From the NCBI GenBank assembly GCA_014894395.1, contig JADBLO010000119.1, positions 1-64,000 of the forward strand: DNA of 64,000 nt. The letters are read 5' to 3'. The notes beneath the pieces were generated by a model. It searched no databases, was not told the origin of the DNA, and worked only from the letters and a program-made list of their open reading frames with translations. The stretch comes from Thermoplasmata archaeon. GTDB lineage: Archaea > Thermoplasmatota > E2 > DHVEG-1. Shown one piece after another: positions 9,535-19,763 of this stretch. The stretch's first letter is position 1; every line of letters starts with the position of its first letter. The position numbers and the translations under genes were made by a program.

Positions 9535-10281
9535 GTGCTTATGCCTGAACACGTACAGAAACCGAAAAAATCAAAACGGCCGCTTTGGTCTTACTTTTTC
9601 ACAGTGATACCATCATTCATCTTTATCGTAGGGCTTATCCCGGTAATTGTTGGTTTCTATGTTCTTCAACAGTATTTCCATTATTTTGCGTTTTCCACTC
9701 TTTTGCATTTCATTGTGCTTCCCATCGCCATTTTCGTCGGGGCTGTTCTTTTTTTCATTTCAGAGTTATATATCACTGGTGGTATAATCCGTCTGTTCCG
9801 CATTACCTACCATCCGGGCACTTATGAGTATTCATTCAGGAATAAAAATACATTCAAATGGACCCTTATTTGCGTCCTTTATACCCCTTTCCGTAAATTT
9901 CTTGAAATTGTCCCACTGGGAAAAATAAAACAATCCTACTTTCGACTGCTTGGGATGAAGATAGGTAAAAACTCACTGGTTGGTGGTGTGATAAAAGACC
10001 CGTGCCTCACCGAATTTGGTGATAACGTAACAATGGGGGAGTACGCAATCATCTACGGGCATATTCATAACATGCAGTATGAAACCATTTTCATGGATAG
10101 GATTCGAGTGGGAAACAACTGTGTGATTGGTGCTGGTGCGATCATCATGCCTGGTGCGGTCCTAGAAGACGATGTGGTGGTTGCTGCTGGTGCTCTGGTA
10201 ACGAAAGGTCAAGTCCTTACCAAAGGGAAGATCTATGGTGGTATCCCGGCAAAAGAACTTCCTATAAAACCGAAAGAATAA
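9535..10281 (+). CDS. membrane-associated hexapeptide-repeat acyltransferase
   Basis: ORF; N-terminal TM segments, then left-handed beta-helix repeats VGNNCVIGAGAIIMPGAVLEDDVVVAAGALVTKG. Confidence 0.8.
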   Translation: MLMPEHVQKPKKSKRPLWSYFFTVIPSFIFIVGLIPVIVGFYVLQQYFHYFAFSTLLHFIVLPIAIFVGAVLFFISELYITGGIIRLFRITYHPGTYEYSFRNKNTFKWTLICVLYTPFRKFLEIVPLGKIKQSYFRLLGMKIGKNSLVGGVIKDPCLTEFGDNVTMGEYAIIYGHIHNMQYETIFMDRIRVGNNCVIGAGAIIMPGAVLEDDVVVAAGALVTKGQVLTKGKIYGGIPAKELPIKPKE

Positions 10282-10332
10282 ATATTTAAATAGTAAAGCT
10301 TCATATATAAGTAGAACAAATTAGGGGATCAT

Positions 10333-11172
10333 ATGAAAAAAATGATATTATTTGCAGTCACGGCGGTACTTCTTATTTCGCCGTTTGTAGCAGCTACAAC
10401 CATGACAGCCTCAGAGAAAACACAGTCTCAGAGAACCATGCCGAGTACAACTTCGGAGTTCACCCATAACGTTTTTATCGAAGAAGGAACTACGACCTGG
10501 TGCCCAAACTGTCCAAATGCCGCTGAGGCACTCTATTCTCTGTATAACAACTCAGAGTATCCCTTCTATTTTGTTGCGTTAGTCACCGATCAGAACCCAA
10601 TCGCACAAAACCGTTTTTGGGGACATTATCGAGGAATGGCAATCCCAACTATTTTTATTGATGGCGGATTCAATCAGACAGTAGGCTCAGGGACAACCCC
10701 ACAACAAACCGAGCAGCTCTATCGTCCATACATTGAAGGAGCTGGTGCAAGAACCGTGCATCCTTTAGAACTTACCACGAATGTTACGGGCCATGGGGAC
10801 GCAACGTTGGATATTACGGTGACGGTGAAAAACACCGGTTCTAAACCATACCTTGGGTATGTCAGATCGTATGTTACAGAGATCAGTTCACGATGGATCA
10901 ACAATCACGGAGATCCCTACCATTTCGGGTTCCTTGATTATGCGATAAAAAAAGTAGTACTCCTCGCACCACAGAAATCACGAACATTTACTATGACCTG
11001 GGATGGCGCAGCACAACATGGAAACCTCACATTCCCAGATATCGTAGACGACAACATTATGGTGATTACAACGGTCGCTCATTGGCAGCCCCATCTTGTC
11101 GCAAAAGTGGAATACATTGGCACGCATTTTGCGTTCTACGTTGATCAAACAGTCGGAGCATCGGTAGAATAA
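10333..11172 (+). CDS. secreted thioredoxin-like protein
   Basis: ORF; signal peptide; FIEEGTTTWCPNCPNAAEALYSLY (CXXC) and cis-Pro region AIPTIFIDGG. Confidence 0.75.
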   Translation: MKKMILFAVTAVLLISPFVAATTMTASEKTQSQRTMPSTTSEFTHNVFIEEGTTTWCPNCPNAAEALYSLYNNSEYPFYFVALVTDQNPIAQNRFWGHYRGMAIPTIFIDGGFNQTVGSGTTPQQTEQLYRPYIEGAGARTVHPLELTTNVTGHGDATLDITVTVKNTGSKPYLGYVRSYVTEISSRWINNHGDPYHFGFLDYAIKKVVLLAPQKSRTFTMTWDGAAQHGNLTFPDIVDDNIMVITTVAHWQPHLVAKVEYIGTHFAFYVDQTVGASVE

Positions 11173-11291
11173 ACCAGGCTATTTGCGTACGACCACAAGA
11201 GTGTATTTATCAACAGATACGAGAGGGAATGTATTTATAATCCATCTTTATTTTTGCACACATAGCAGTAGCTAGAATCTCGGGTGGAATT

Positions 11292-12014
11292 ATGAGTACA
11301 GACCGATACAGAAGACAAACCCTAGTTAAAGAGTTAGGTCAGAAAGGCCAAGAGCTGCTAGCAACAAAACATGCGATTGTCATCGGTGGTGGAGGACTAG
11401 GGAGCCACAGTGCAAATCTGCTCGTACGTATGGGTATCGGAAGCCTTGATATCGTTGACAATGATACGGTGGATATCACGAACCTCCATCGAACATCACT
11501 GTTTACACAAGAGGATCTTGGAAAATCAAAAGCGTTTGTTCTTCAGGAGAAATTACGGGCGATTAACACAGAGGTACGGGTGAGGGGAATCAACCAAAAA
11601 GTAACCAAAGAAAATATTGAATCGCTTGTGAAAAATGCTGACGTGATTGTCGATGGTACCGATAGTATGTCACTTCGATTTATCATCAACGAGGTGTCAA
11701 TAAAATATAATATTCCCTGGGTTTACGCAGGAGTCTATGAGACTGTCGGGATGGTGATGGGAATTCTCCCTAAAAAAACACCATGTTTGCAGTGCATCTC
11801 TCAGAATATCCCAGAATCAATTTCTGGCGAGATTCCGGTACTCGGGAGTCTTCCTGCAATAATCGCATCGATTCAATGTACTGAGACGATAAAACTGTTA
11901 CTCGGCAAACCACTTGCCGGGTTACTTATCTATGATGTCTGGAACCAATGTTTTGACACGATGGACATTAAGAGAAATCCACGTTGTCCGATTTGTGGAA
12001 TAAAAAAACTGTAG
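11292..12014 (+). CDS. ThiF/MoeB/E1-like adenylyltransferase
   Basis: ORF; VIGGGGLGSHSANLLVRMGIGSLDIVDNDTVDITNLHR...C-terminal CPICG. Confidence 0.9.
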   Translation: MSTDRYRRQTLVKELGQKGQELLATKHAIVIGGGGLGSHSANLLVRMGIGSLDIVDNDTVDITNLHRTSLFTQEDLGKSKAFVLQEKLRAINTEVRVRGINQKVTKENIESLVKNADVIVDGTDSMSLRFIINEVSIKYNIPWVYAGVYETVGMVMGILPKKTPCLQCISQNIPESISGEIPVLGSLPAIIASIQCTETIKLLLGKPLAGLLIYDVWNQCFDTMDIKRNPRCPICGIKKL

Positions 12015-12035
12015 TTTGGCTAGAGGACGTATCAT

Positions 12036-12284
12036 ATGAAGATCACGGTTAGGCTGTTTGGACGATACAAAGACATCACTGGAAAAGACCAAATAAAACT
12101 TGACATCTCAGCGGGAAACACTCTCAGAGATGTTGTTGATACCTTTGTGAAACAATACCCTGTCACAGAAAAAGATAAGAGTCGTATGATGGTGTCAAAA
12201 AATAAGATGTATGCCTCATTCGATACCACGATTATTGAGGGAGATGAAATTACTCTTTCTCCACCAGTGGTCTCAGGCGGATAG
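12036..12284 (+). CDS. MoaD/ThiS/SAMP-like ubiquitin-fold protein ending in Gly-Gly
   Basis: ORF; MKITVRLFGRYKDITGKDQIKLDISAGNTLRDVV...LSPPVVSGG*. Confidence 0.88.
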   Translation: MKITVRLFGRYKDITGKDQIKLDISAGNTLRDVVDTFVKQYPVTEKDKSRMMVSKNKMYASFDTTIIEGDEITLSPPVVSGG

Positions 12285-12289
12285 AATAC

Positions 12290-13549
12290 ATGAAAAAGAA
12301 TCGATATTTTACGCTCCTCATAGTCTTTGTTGTTTTACTCCTTAGTGTTACCTCTGTTATTGCGGAAAACCAGGTGATTGTAGATTTCTATTATTCTGAA
12401 TCCTGCGGTTCCTGCAAACCAGCTATTACTATCATCGATAATATAACAACTCACTATGCGGAGAATTACTCAGGAAAAGTAATTATCCAAAAAAAAGAAG
12501 TGGGTTCCAATGCAACCAATCGCAATGAAATGCATGCTCGGGGGCTCAGCTTTCCATCCGTGATAATCAACAATGAAACAAAAATCCCTAAAGCAAATCT
12601 GACGTACAAGGAGTTAACTCAGAGAATCGATGAGTACATCGCGAATCTTGATGTTCATAAAAAATATGACCAGAACGTGATTTACCTTCCGTGGATCGGA
12701 CCGGTGAATCTTACAAGTCTTTCTCTGCCGGTGTTGACGATTGTGTTAGGGGGGCTGGATAGTTTTAATCCGTGTTCCTTTTTCATCCTTATCTTTCTTC
12801 TGAATTTATTGTTGTATCTTCAATCGAGACGAAGGATGTTACTGGTTGGTGGTATCTTCATCTTTTTTTCAGGGTTTTTCTACTTCCTGTTCATGTTTGT
12901 GATGTTTAATACACTCTTGATCACGGTATCGTTCATCAGTATGATCTCCTTAGCCGTAGGAATCGTTGCTGTTGGTATCGGTCTCCTTAACATCAAGGAT
13001 TTCTTCTCTTTGAAAAAAGGGCCTAGCCTGAGCATCCCTGAAGAAAAACGATCAAAAACATTTAAACAGATACGAAAACTCGTAAAATCACCCTCGCTCC
13101 TCGCGATGCTTGGAGGGACCGTTTTCTTAGCGGTGAGTGTGAATTTCTATGAATTACTTTGTACGCTTGGGTTTCCTCTTATTTATACTACTCGACTGAC
13201 TGAAGCCCAACTTCCCCTTTTTGATTATTATCTATATATCTTCTTTTACAACGTTGTCTATGTCATCCCGCTTATCATCATTCTTGTGTTGTTCACTTTT
13301 ACTCTTGGAACCACGAAAATGACTGAATGGCAGATTCAGAGACTTAAATTGTTCTCTGGCATTATGATCTTCTCCTTTGGTTTGTTTTTCATCATTGATT
13401 ACATGTTGTTAGAAAATGTTTTGATTGCGATTGCGTTACCTTGCGTAAGTATTTTTTTAACAGTATGTATTTCCTACATCTGGAAAAAATACAAGAAAGA
13501 ACCAGAGGGGAAGTCAGATGAAGAACAGCCATCTAAAGAGAAAGTGTAA
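12290..13549 (+). CDS. thioredoxin-like domain fused to CcdA/DsbD-like membrane domain
   Basis: ORF; YYSESCGSCKPAI then multiple TM helices with DSFNPCSFFILIF. Confidence 0.75.
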   Translation: MKKNRYFTLLIVFVVLLLSVTSVIAENQVIVDFYYSESCGSCKPAITIIDNITTHYAENYSGKVIIQKKEVGSNATNRNEMHARGLSFPSVIINNETKIPKANLTYKELTQRIDEYIANLDVHKKYDQNVIYLPWIGPVNLTSLSLPVLTIVLGGLDSFNPCSFFILIFLLNLLLYLQSRRRMLLVGGIFIFFSGFFYFLFMFVMFNTLLITVSFISMISLAVGIVAVGIGLLNIKDFFSLKKGPSLSIPEEKRSKTFKQIRKLVKSPSLLAMLGGTVFLAVSVNFYELLCTLGFPLIYTTRLTEAQLPLFDYYLYIFFYNVVYVIPLIIILVLFTFTLGTTKMTEWQIQRLKLFSGIMIFSFGLFFIIDYMLLENVLIAIALPCVSIFLTVCISYIWKKYKKEPEGKSDEEQPSKEKV

Positions 13550-13627
13550 TTAGAGTATTCGTATTGGAGAACCGAATTTTTTTTAATATATCGACGGTGC
13601 TGGGTATAGGCCGTAAACCTCTTTCCG

Positions 13628-14098
13628 TTACCTAACAAAATCTTGTATTTCTTTTTGGAGTTTCAAGTACAGATCATCAAGAACCGTTTCTATTTCTTTT
13701 GACAATCCCATTCCATGCGAAACGTCTCGTGGTTGCACCCCAAAAATAACGAGTGTCTCAGGAAGCTCTTTGAGTTCTTGTGATAAACGAAGAAGGTTTA
13801 AAAAATCAGGGTCATGGGTTGACATCATCACCGGTTTTTTCTGACTTTGAATATCTTTCAAACTAAACACTCGGGCCTCACCAGGTCGTCCCTTGAAATC
13901 AACAGCATCAATAAGCAGAACGGTATCAAATTGTGCAAGGAGATGAAGCAGGTTCATCCCGCCTGTGCCGCCATCAATGAATTCAATGTTTTTCGGTAAC
14001 TCTTTTTTTTGTTTTTGTAAGCGCTCAAGCAGAACAATTCCAACCCCATCATCTTTCCGCAGGAGGTTCCCGATGCCAATGACCCCTATCTTCTTCAT
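13628..14098 (-). CDS. NiFe-hydrogenase maturation endopeptidase (HyaD/HycI family)
   Basis: ORF; GIGNLLRKDDGVGIVLLERL...EFIDGGTGGMNLLHLL. Confidence 0.9.
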   Translation of the reverse strand: MKKIGVIGIGNLLRKDDGVGIVLLERLQKQKKELPKNIEFIDGGTGGMNLLHLLAQFDTVLLIDAVDFKGRPGEARVFSLKDIQSQKKPVMMSTHDPDFLNLLRLSQELKELPETLVIFGVQPRDVSHGMGLSKEIETVLDDLYLKLQKEIQDFVR

Positions 14099-14107
14099 AC
14101 GGTTGAA

Positions 14108-15412
14108 TCAGACGAAGGTGACGTCAAGATAGTGCGTAGAGCAGGAGATGCACGGATCGTACGCCCGTACCAGCATCTCTAAGGTGAGCTCTATTTCTTT
14201 CTCAGGTCTAGAAAGAATCTCCGGGACGAGCTGCTCCATATCTTTCTGGATGTTCGCATGGTTCTGATTCGTGGGAATAATACAGTTAGCTTTAGTGCAA
14301 TATCCTTTCGAGTTCAGGGTATAATCATGAACGAGGATCCCCCGGGGTACCTCAACGATGCCGACGCCTCGTCCTGCCTTGGGTTTGATCTTCGCCGGTT
14401 TTTCATCCCGGACACCATTCTCCAGCAACACGTCAATCCAATGAAGAGAGTCCTCAATGTTATGAGCAAACTCAACGAGCTGTGCAATCGTATTCATGAA
14501 CGGGTTGTAATTCATGGGTTTTAACCCAAACATAGACGCGACTTCTTTAGCAGCAGGATGGAGTTGCGAGCTATTCAGGTTGAATCGCGCAAGCGCACCC
14601 ACCATGTAAGAGTCACGCGCATGTTTCGCATATTTCGCGGTGGAGTGAGGAACAACGTATTCTTTCATAATGGATTGATACTCTTTGTAATCAGGGTGTT
14701 TTCCGGTATCTGTTGACGTTATTACTCCATCATACAGTGCATACTCATTCTCAGTGCTTAACGCAATATATTCAGTCTCTCGGGTAAAAGCAGGGAGTCT
14801 GTCAGCAACACTATGTACTGTTCCAGCGACCGTGCTTGTAAGAGTTCTTGCTTCTTCAAGTCGTTCCCGTAACCTTAGAAGTTGTTTTTCCGTGGGAACC
14901 ATTGAGAAACCGCCGACTATGAGTCGAATCGGATGAATAGTCCTGCCACACACCAAATCAGACATCTCGTTAGCGAGGCGATGCAGTTTTACGATAGTCA
15001 GCAACGCATCCGTATGTTTTGTTCCCACAAGGGGAAACACACTACCGACACCAAACAAATCAGGCGCGACAAGATACCCGATATGGAGGATATGGCTTTG
15101 CATGTTTTCTGCGTTAATCGCAAGTCTGCGCAGGATTGCGGTCTGCTCTGTGATGTGAACTCCGAGTGCATCTTCTGTTGCCTTGAGGGATGCAAGAGAA
15201 TGACCAATGGAACAAATCCCACAAATTCTTGAGGTGATCGGGCGAAGTTCATTGTAATTTTGTCCGCGAAGCATCGCCTCAAAGAACCGGGGTGCTTCAA
15301 CAACACGCCATTCCACTTTCTCTATCTTTCCAGCTCTCACATTTACCTCAATATTCCCGTGGCCTTCCACACGAGTGACATGCTCAACATGAATGGAAAA
15401 ATCTTTACTCAT
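14108..15412 (-). CDS. group 3 NiFe hydrogenase large (alpha) subunit
   Basis: ORF 14108..15508; RICGICSIGHSLA and C-terminal DPCISCSTH-YLDVTFV; start chosen at MSKDFSIHVEHVTRVEGHG. Confidence 0.93.
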   Translation of the reverse strand: MSKDFSIHVEHVTRVEGHGNIEVNVRAGKIEKVEWRVVEAPRFFEAMLRGQNYNELRPITSRICGICSIGHSLASLKATEDALGVHITEQTAILRRLAINAENMQSHILHIGYLVAPDLFGVGSVFPLVGTKHTDALLTIVKLHRLANEMSDLVCGRTIHPIRLIVGGFSMVPTEKQLLRLRERLEEARTLTSTVAGTVHSVADRLPAFTRETEYIALSTENEYALYDGVITSTDTGKHPDYKEYQSIMKEYVVPHSTAKYAKHARDSYMVGALARFNLNSSQLHPAAKEVASMFGLKPMNYNPFMNTIAQLVEFAHNIEDSLHWIDVLLENGVRDEKPAKIKPKAGRGVGIVEVPRGILVHDYTLNSKGYCTKANCIIPTNQNHANIQKDMEQLVPEILSRPEKEIELTLEMLVRAYDPCISCSTHYLDVTFV

Positions 15413-16169
15413 CGACACTACACTCCTCTCGACCATAGTTATACATAGTACATCTGCGTCGTATATCCTCATAGGAAAGCTTGTATCGTTCCAGCACTTC
15501 TTTGACACAATCAGCTTCTGCTTTTTTTATTAACCCGCGGCATCCTTCGCAGGTGCTGTTATGAGTTGGACAAATCGCCTTGCATCCCGCCCGGGTAATC
15601 GGACCAAGACAAAATTTCCCTAACTCAAACTGGCAGATATTTTCGTTCTTCTTACATTCCACGCACACGGGGTACGTGGGGATCTCCGGTTTCTTCCCCA
15701 GCACAAGTGCGGTGATCACATGTTTAAACTCATCCCGATCAATCGGGCAACCATGGATGTAATAATCGACAGGGACTACTTCTTTGAGTGCCTTAGTCTT
15801 AAACACATCAAACAGTTCATTGCCCTTGACGTCTGCATTTCCGTACACCTCGTGGAGGACCTCATCAGGCATCCATTGATTTCGTATTTTATTGACCCCA
15901 CCGATCGTCGCGCACGCACCAAGTGCGACCAGAATCTTTGCCTTACTCCGAATGCTGCGCAGGCGTCGCTCATCCATCGGTCGCATAATCGAGCCCTCAA
16001 CAATCGCGATATCATAGGTATCTGAATGTTCTTTCATGACCTCACGGAATGAGACAATATCCACGATCTCAATGAGGTCAAGGATCTCCTCTTCTAAATT
16101 GGCAATCTCCAGTTCGCAGCCTTCACAGTCAGCAAAATCAAACACAGCAACCCGTGGTTTCTGTTTCAT
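15405..16169 (-). CDS. NiFe hydrogenase small (delta) subunit
   Basis: ORF; DCEGCELEIANLEEE..., GACATIGG, Cys-rich C-terminus. Confidence 0.9.
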   Translation of the reverse strand: MKQKPRVAVFDFADCEGCELEIANLEEEILDLIEIVDIVSFREVMKEHSDTYDIAIVEGSIMRPMDERRLRSIRSKAKILVALGACATIGGVNKIRNQWMPDEVLHEVYGNADVKGNELFDVFKTKALKEVVPVDYYIHGCPIDRDEFKHVITALVLGKKPEIPTYPVCVECKKNENICQFELGKFCLGPITRAGCKAICPTHNSTCEGCRGLIKKAEADCVKEVLERYKLSYEDIRRRCTMYNYGREECSVDE

Positions 16170-18109
16170 TCGAACGCCTCCGGTAACGCCTTTATCTCCT
16201 TATAATTGAACACTGGACCTTCTTTGCAGACATACACACCATTAATCTGACAATGACCACATTTGCCAACACCACATTTCATTCGACGCTCTAACGATAC
16301 GATTATATTTTCCTCAGGAATCCCCATGGTGCGCAAACACTGAATCACAAACTTATACATTACCGGGGGGCCAATAACAACGACAATCGTGTTCTGTGAA
16401 TCAAATTTATCCATGCGAACTTTCGGGAACAACGTGGTAATTACCCCAATACAACCACCCCAACATTCATTCGCATCACACTTATCAACAGTCAGTTCAC
16501 ATTGGACGTGCTCAACTTTTTTCCATTGATCAACATCGCTCATGAACAGGATTTCCTTTGGCCGCTTTGCACCATATAAGATAGTGATCTCCTTGAACTT
16601 CCCCCGATTCTTTTTATCAAGTACATAGTTAATGAGAGAACGCATCGGCACCATTCCAGTGCCGCCGGAAGTAAAGATGATGTTTTTTCCCTCAAGTGCT
16701 TTGACATCAAACCCGTTTCCAAGCGGTCCACGGATACCAACCTTATCACCTGGTTTCATTGAAACGAGTTTGGATGTGACGTTACCCACTTTTCGAACCA
16801 TAATTTCAAACGATGGTGTATCACTCGGTGGTGATGACACTCCAAATGGAGCTTCACCATAACCAAACACCGATACTTCGACAAACTGTCCTGCCGCATG
16901 GCCTAAGGGTTTTTTGTCATCAAGTTCAATCTCAAACAGCGTGTCGATCTCACTGCGCACCTCCGCACGTTTTATCGTCGCACTCCTGGGGATATGAATG
17001 ATTCCTTTCTCTGCAGCATCTGTTTTTTGTTTAATGAAGAATCTCCCGGTGTCCTCCTCATGTCCGAAGCTTGCTAGCTCGTTCATCACATCGCACGGGT
17101 CAGCGATATCAGGGAGACATGCGATCCCGCATCGTCCACATCCGACACAGGCGACAAACCCGAATCGTTCAGGGAGATAGTTTCCTTTCCTGTAGAACCG
17201 ATGGCGGTAGCGTTCTTTTGGTTCTTCGCGGAAGACCTCTCCACTGCCGACTTTAGTAAAACCACGGAGCATGCAGCCATCCCATGTACGTATCCGTTGG
17301 CCATTCTTCAGGTTCAATGATACCTCATCGTGGACATCGTAACAGAAACACGTAGGACATACTATCGTGCAAGAGCTGCATTCCATACAGAAATCTGAGC
17401 GTTCTTCCCAGAAAGAATTTGCGTAATTCGCAACAAGAATCGATGACCAGTCTTTCTTATCGACTTTTACTTTTTTCGTATATTTCTTTGCGATGTTGTC
17501 TCGGACGTCTTTAATCTTTTTAATCTCTGCAGAGGTTGCATCCTTGGTGGTTGCATATTTCTTAAGTAAGGTACTTCCTTTTTCAGTGCCCACGGTTACC
17601 GCGTAGGTAGCTCCAAGATCGGTAAGCAACAAATCAAAACCAGTCTCAGTCATGTGTGTTTTCATACTTCCTGCAAAGGATCGCTCTGAGACGTTTTGAA
17701 TATCAACACCTATGATAATGGTGTTATCTCGCCGTTTTTTATAAAAATCATCTTTCGGAGGATCAAGATATTGTGTATCCGTTTGTTGTAGTGCGATGAT
17801 ATCGTAGGGATGCACCCCGATGATTATTCGAGGTTGGTCGTCTATAGTTTCTTTGACTTCAAAGGGTTTCTCAAGCGAGAACTTCATGAGTTGTTCGTAC
17901 TGGGGAAGGAAATATTTTTTTGGCGGAAGAATGGTGACATCGTAGTCTAAAGATAGCTCATCTGCGTCGTTGAGGGTGTCAAAGACATAGCGTTTTCCTT
18001 TTGCTTTCACCCCGACGACATCGTAGGTTTTGTTTTGTAGTAAGGTGTTTACCAATGTTAAAAAATCTTTTTTCGTAATGATTTTTACAGCTTGTTTCAT
18101 CTCAGACAC
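16166..18109 (-). CDS. fused hydrogenase beta (Fe-S) and gamma (FAD/NAD(P)-binding) subunits, sulfhydrogenase/group 3b type
   Basis: Single 647-aa ORF: N-half CMECSSCTIVCPTCFC and CVGCGRCGIACLPDI; C-half ferredoxin reductase-like GPLGNGFDV..FTSGGTGMVPMRSL and CGVGKCGHCQ. Confidence 0.88.
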   Translation of the reverse strand: MSEMKQAVKIITKKDFLTLVNTLLQNKTYDVVGVKAKGKRYVFDTLNDADELSLDYDVTILPPKKYFLPQYEQLMKFSLEKPFEVKETIDDQPRIIIGVHPYDIIALQQTDTQYLDPPKDDFYKKRRDNTIIIGVDIQNVSERSFAGSMKTHMTETGFDLLLTDLGATYAVTVGTEKGSTLLKKYATTKDATSAEIKKIKDVRDNIAKKYTKKVKVDKKDWSSILVANYANSFWEERSDFCMECSSCTIVCPTCFCYDVHDEVSLNLKNGQRIRTWDGCMLRGFTKVGSGEVFREEPKERYRHRFYRKGNYLPERFGFVACVGCGRCGIACLPDIADPCDVMNELASFGHEEDTGRFFIKQKTDAAEKGIIHIPRSATIKRAEVRSEIDTLFEIELDDKKPLGHAAGQFVEVSVFGYGEAPFGVSSPPSDTPSFEIMVRKVGNVTSKLVSMKPGDKVGIRGPLGNGFDVKALEGKNIIFTSGGTGMVPMRSLINYVLDKKNRGKFKEITILYGAKRPKEILFMSDVDQWKKVEHVQCELTVDKCDANECWGGCIGVITTLFPKVRMDKFDSQNTIVVVIGPPVMYKFVIQCLRTMGIPEENIIVSLERRMKCGVGKCGHCQINGVYVCKEGPVFNYKEIKALPEAFE

Positions 18110-18227
18110 CTTTGGCAGTCTCAGGAGAGTAACTCTCTGAATAATCAGATGGCCCCAAGGAACCCCTGAACAGATATTCTGATTTAAGACTTTTCATTTA
18201 CTGAAAATTCCTTCTGTTGGAATATAG

Positions 18228-19577
18228 TTATTCTGGCGCGTTGGCGATATATCCTTCATTCATGAGTGTTTGTGTGATATCTCTGGATTTCTTGATGATA
18301 GCGATAGCGTGATCATAGAGCTCTTGTCGTGAGGGTTTGACACGAGCGATCCCTTGGGAGATTGCTTTCATGCCTACTGCGACTGCTTCTCGGGGGAACA
18401 CTTCCCATGAGTCCATGGTGGGTACAACGTAGGTGTCACTGAGCCCTTTGTCCTCTGCGGTTTTTGCTAGCTCATAGGCTGCTGCGATGCACATGTCATC
18501 GGTGATTGTTTCTGCACGGACATCAAGGGTTCCTCGGAAGATGCCAGGGAATCCGAGGGAGTTGTTAATCTGATTGGGAAAATCTGATCGTCCAGTAGCA
18601 ATGATACGGGCGCCTGCTTCTTTTGCTTCCCAAGGCCAAATCTCAGGAACCGGGTTTGCAGTGGCAAACACGATGGAGTCATCAGCCATAGAACTAACCC
18701 ATTCTTTTTTGATTGTTCCAGGGCCGGGTTTACTGGCAGCAAGACAAATATCGGTATGCTTAAATGCTTCAGCGGGACCACCGGTTCGTCCTTCTGAGTT
18801 TGATTTTTGGCACATCTGCCATTTCTCAGGGTTTTTATCTTTTTCTTTTTCGAGGTCCTTTCGTGAGGTATGTAGAATGCCTTTGCTGTCTACCATGATG
18901 ATGTTTTTTTGTTGTATTCCTGTGGCGATAAGCACGCGTGCGATTGCGATATTTGCGGCTCCTGCACCGACCATACAGACCAGTGCGGTGTTCAGTGGTT
19001 TTCCAACGATTTTTAACGCGTTGATTGCTCCTGCGGTGACAATGGTTGCTGTTCCTTGCTGGTCGTCATGCCAGACCGGGATGTCCATTTCTTTTCGGAG
19101 TCGTTTGAGGATGTAGAAGCATTTTGGTTTTTCGATATCTTCAAGGTTGATTCCACCGAAACTTGGTTTGAGCCATTTGACTGCTTGGATGATCTCGTCA
19201 GGGTTTTTAGTATCGAGGCAAATGGGGTAGGCGTCCACGCCACCGAGATATTTGAACAGTAATGATTTTCCTTCCATAACAGGGAGTCCGGCTTCAGGTC
19301 CGATGTCACCAAGCCCTAAGACGCGGGTGCCATCGCTGACAACAGCAACCGTGTTCCATTTGTTGGTATAATCATAAACTTTGAGCGGGTGTTTTTGGAT
19401 TTCTTTGCATGGTTCTGCGACACCGGGAGTGTACCAGATAGCGAAATCGTTGAAGTCTTTCACACGGCATTTTGGTATGACTTCGATTTTTCCATGGTAA
19501 AACGGATGGAGTCGCATGGCGTCTTTACCTGGTTTGTTGGCTTTTTCGAGAAGTTGTTTTTCATTGATCTGTTTCAT
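18228..19577 (-). CDS. malic enzyme (NAD(P)-dependent, decarboxylating)
   Basis: [50 protein letters not shown]. Confidence 0.93.
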   Translation of the reverse strand: MKQINEKQLLEKANKPGKDAMRLHPFYHGKIEVIPKCRVKDFNDFAIWYTPGVAEPCKEIQKHPLKVYDYTNKWNTVAVVSDGTRVLGLGDIGPEAGLPVMEGKSLLFKYLGGVDAYPICLDTKNPDEIIQAVKWLKPSFGGINLEDIEKPKCFYILKRLRKEMDIPVWHDDQQGTATIVTAGAINALKIVGKPLNTALVCMVGAGAANIAIARVLIATGIQQKNIIMVDSKGILHTSRKDLEKEKDKNPEKWQMCQKSNSEGRTGGPAEAFKHTDICLAASKPGPGTIKKEWVSSMADDSIVFATANPVPEIWPWEAKEAGARIIATGRSDFPNQINNSLGFPGIFRGTLDVRAETITDDMCIAAAYELAKTAEDKGLSDTYVVPTMDSWEVFPREAVAVGMKAISQGIARVKPSRQELYDHAIAIIKKSRDITQTLMNEGYIANAPE

Positions 19578-19714
19578 AACAAGCCCCCACGTCGAGGGAT
19601 ATCGTGTTTTGCTATATTAATTTACATCATTTTGTATGATGAAATGAGTGGCAGAATTTTATTGATAGTTTTAAATATGATATTCGGATAAACTTTTTGC
19701 AGAGAAGTCGGAAA

Positions 19715-19740
19715 AGTATATATAGTTAACGATTGTTAAT
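19715..19740 (+). promoter_or_regulatory. TATA box (agtatatatag) followed by inverted repeat TTAAC-gatt-GTTAA upstream of hdr operon
   Basis: Sequence inspection; 24-48 nt upstream of ATG at 19764. Confidence 0.5.
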
Positions 19741-19763
19741 TTATGATATAGAGTGAGACAGAA

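Noticed and set aside
18110-18227. Weak inverted repeat CAGA-ata-TCTG upstream of the hydrogenase genes
   Set aside because: Only 4-bp arms; not distinguishable from chance by eye.
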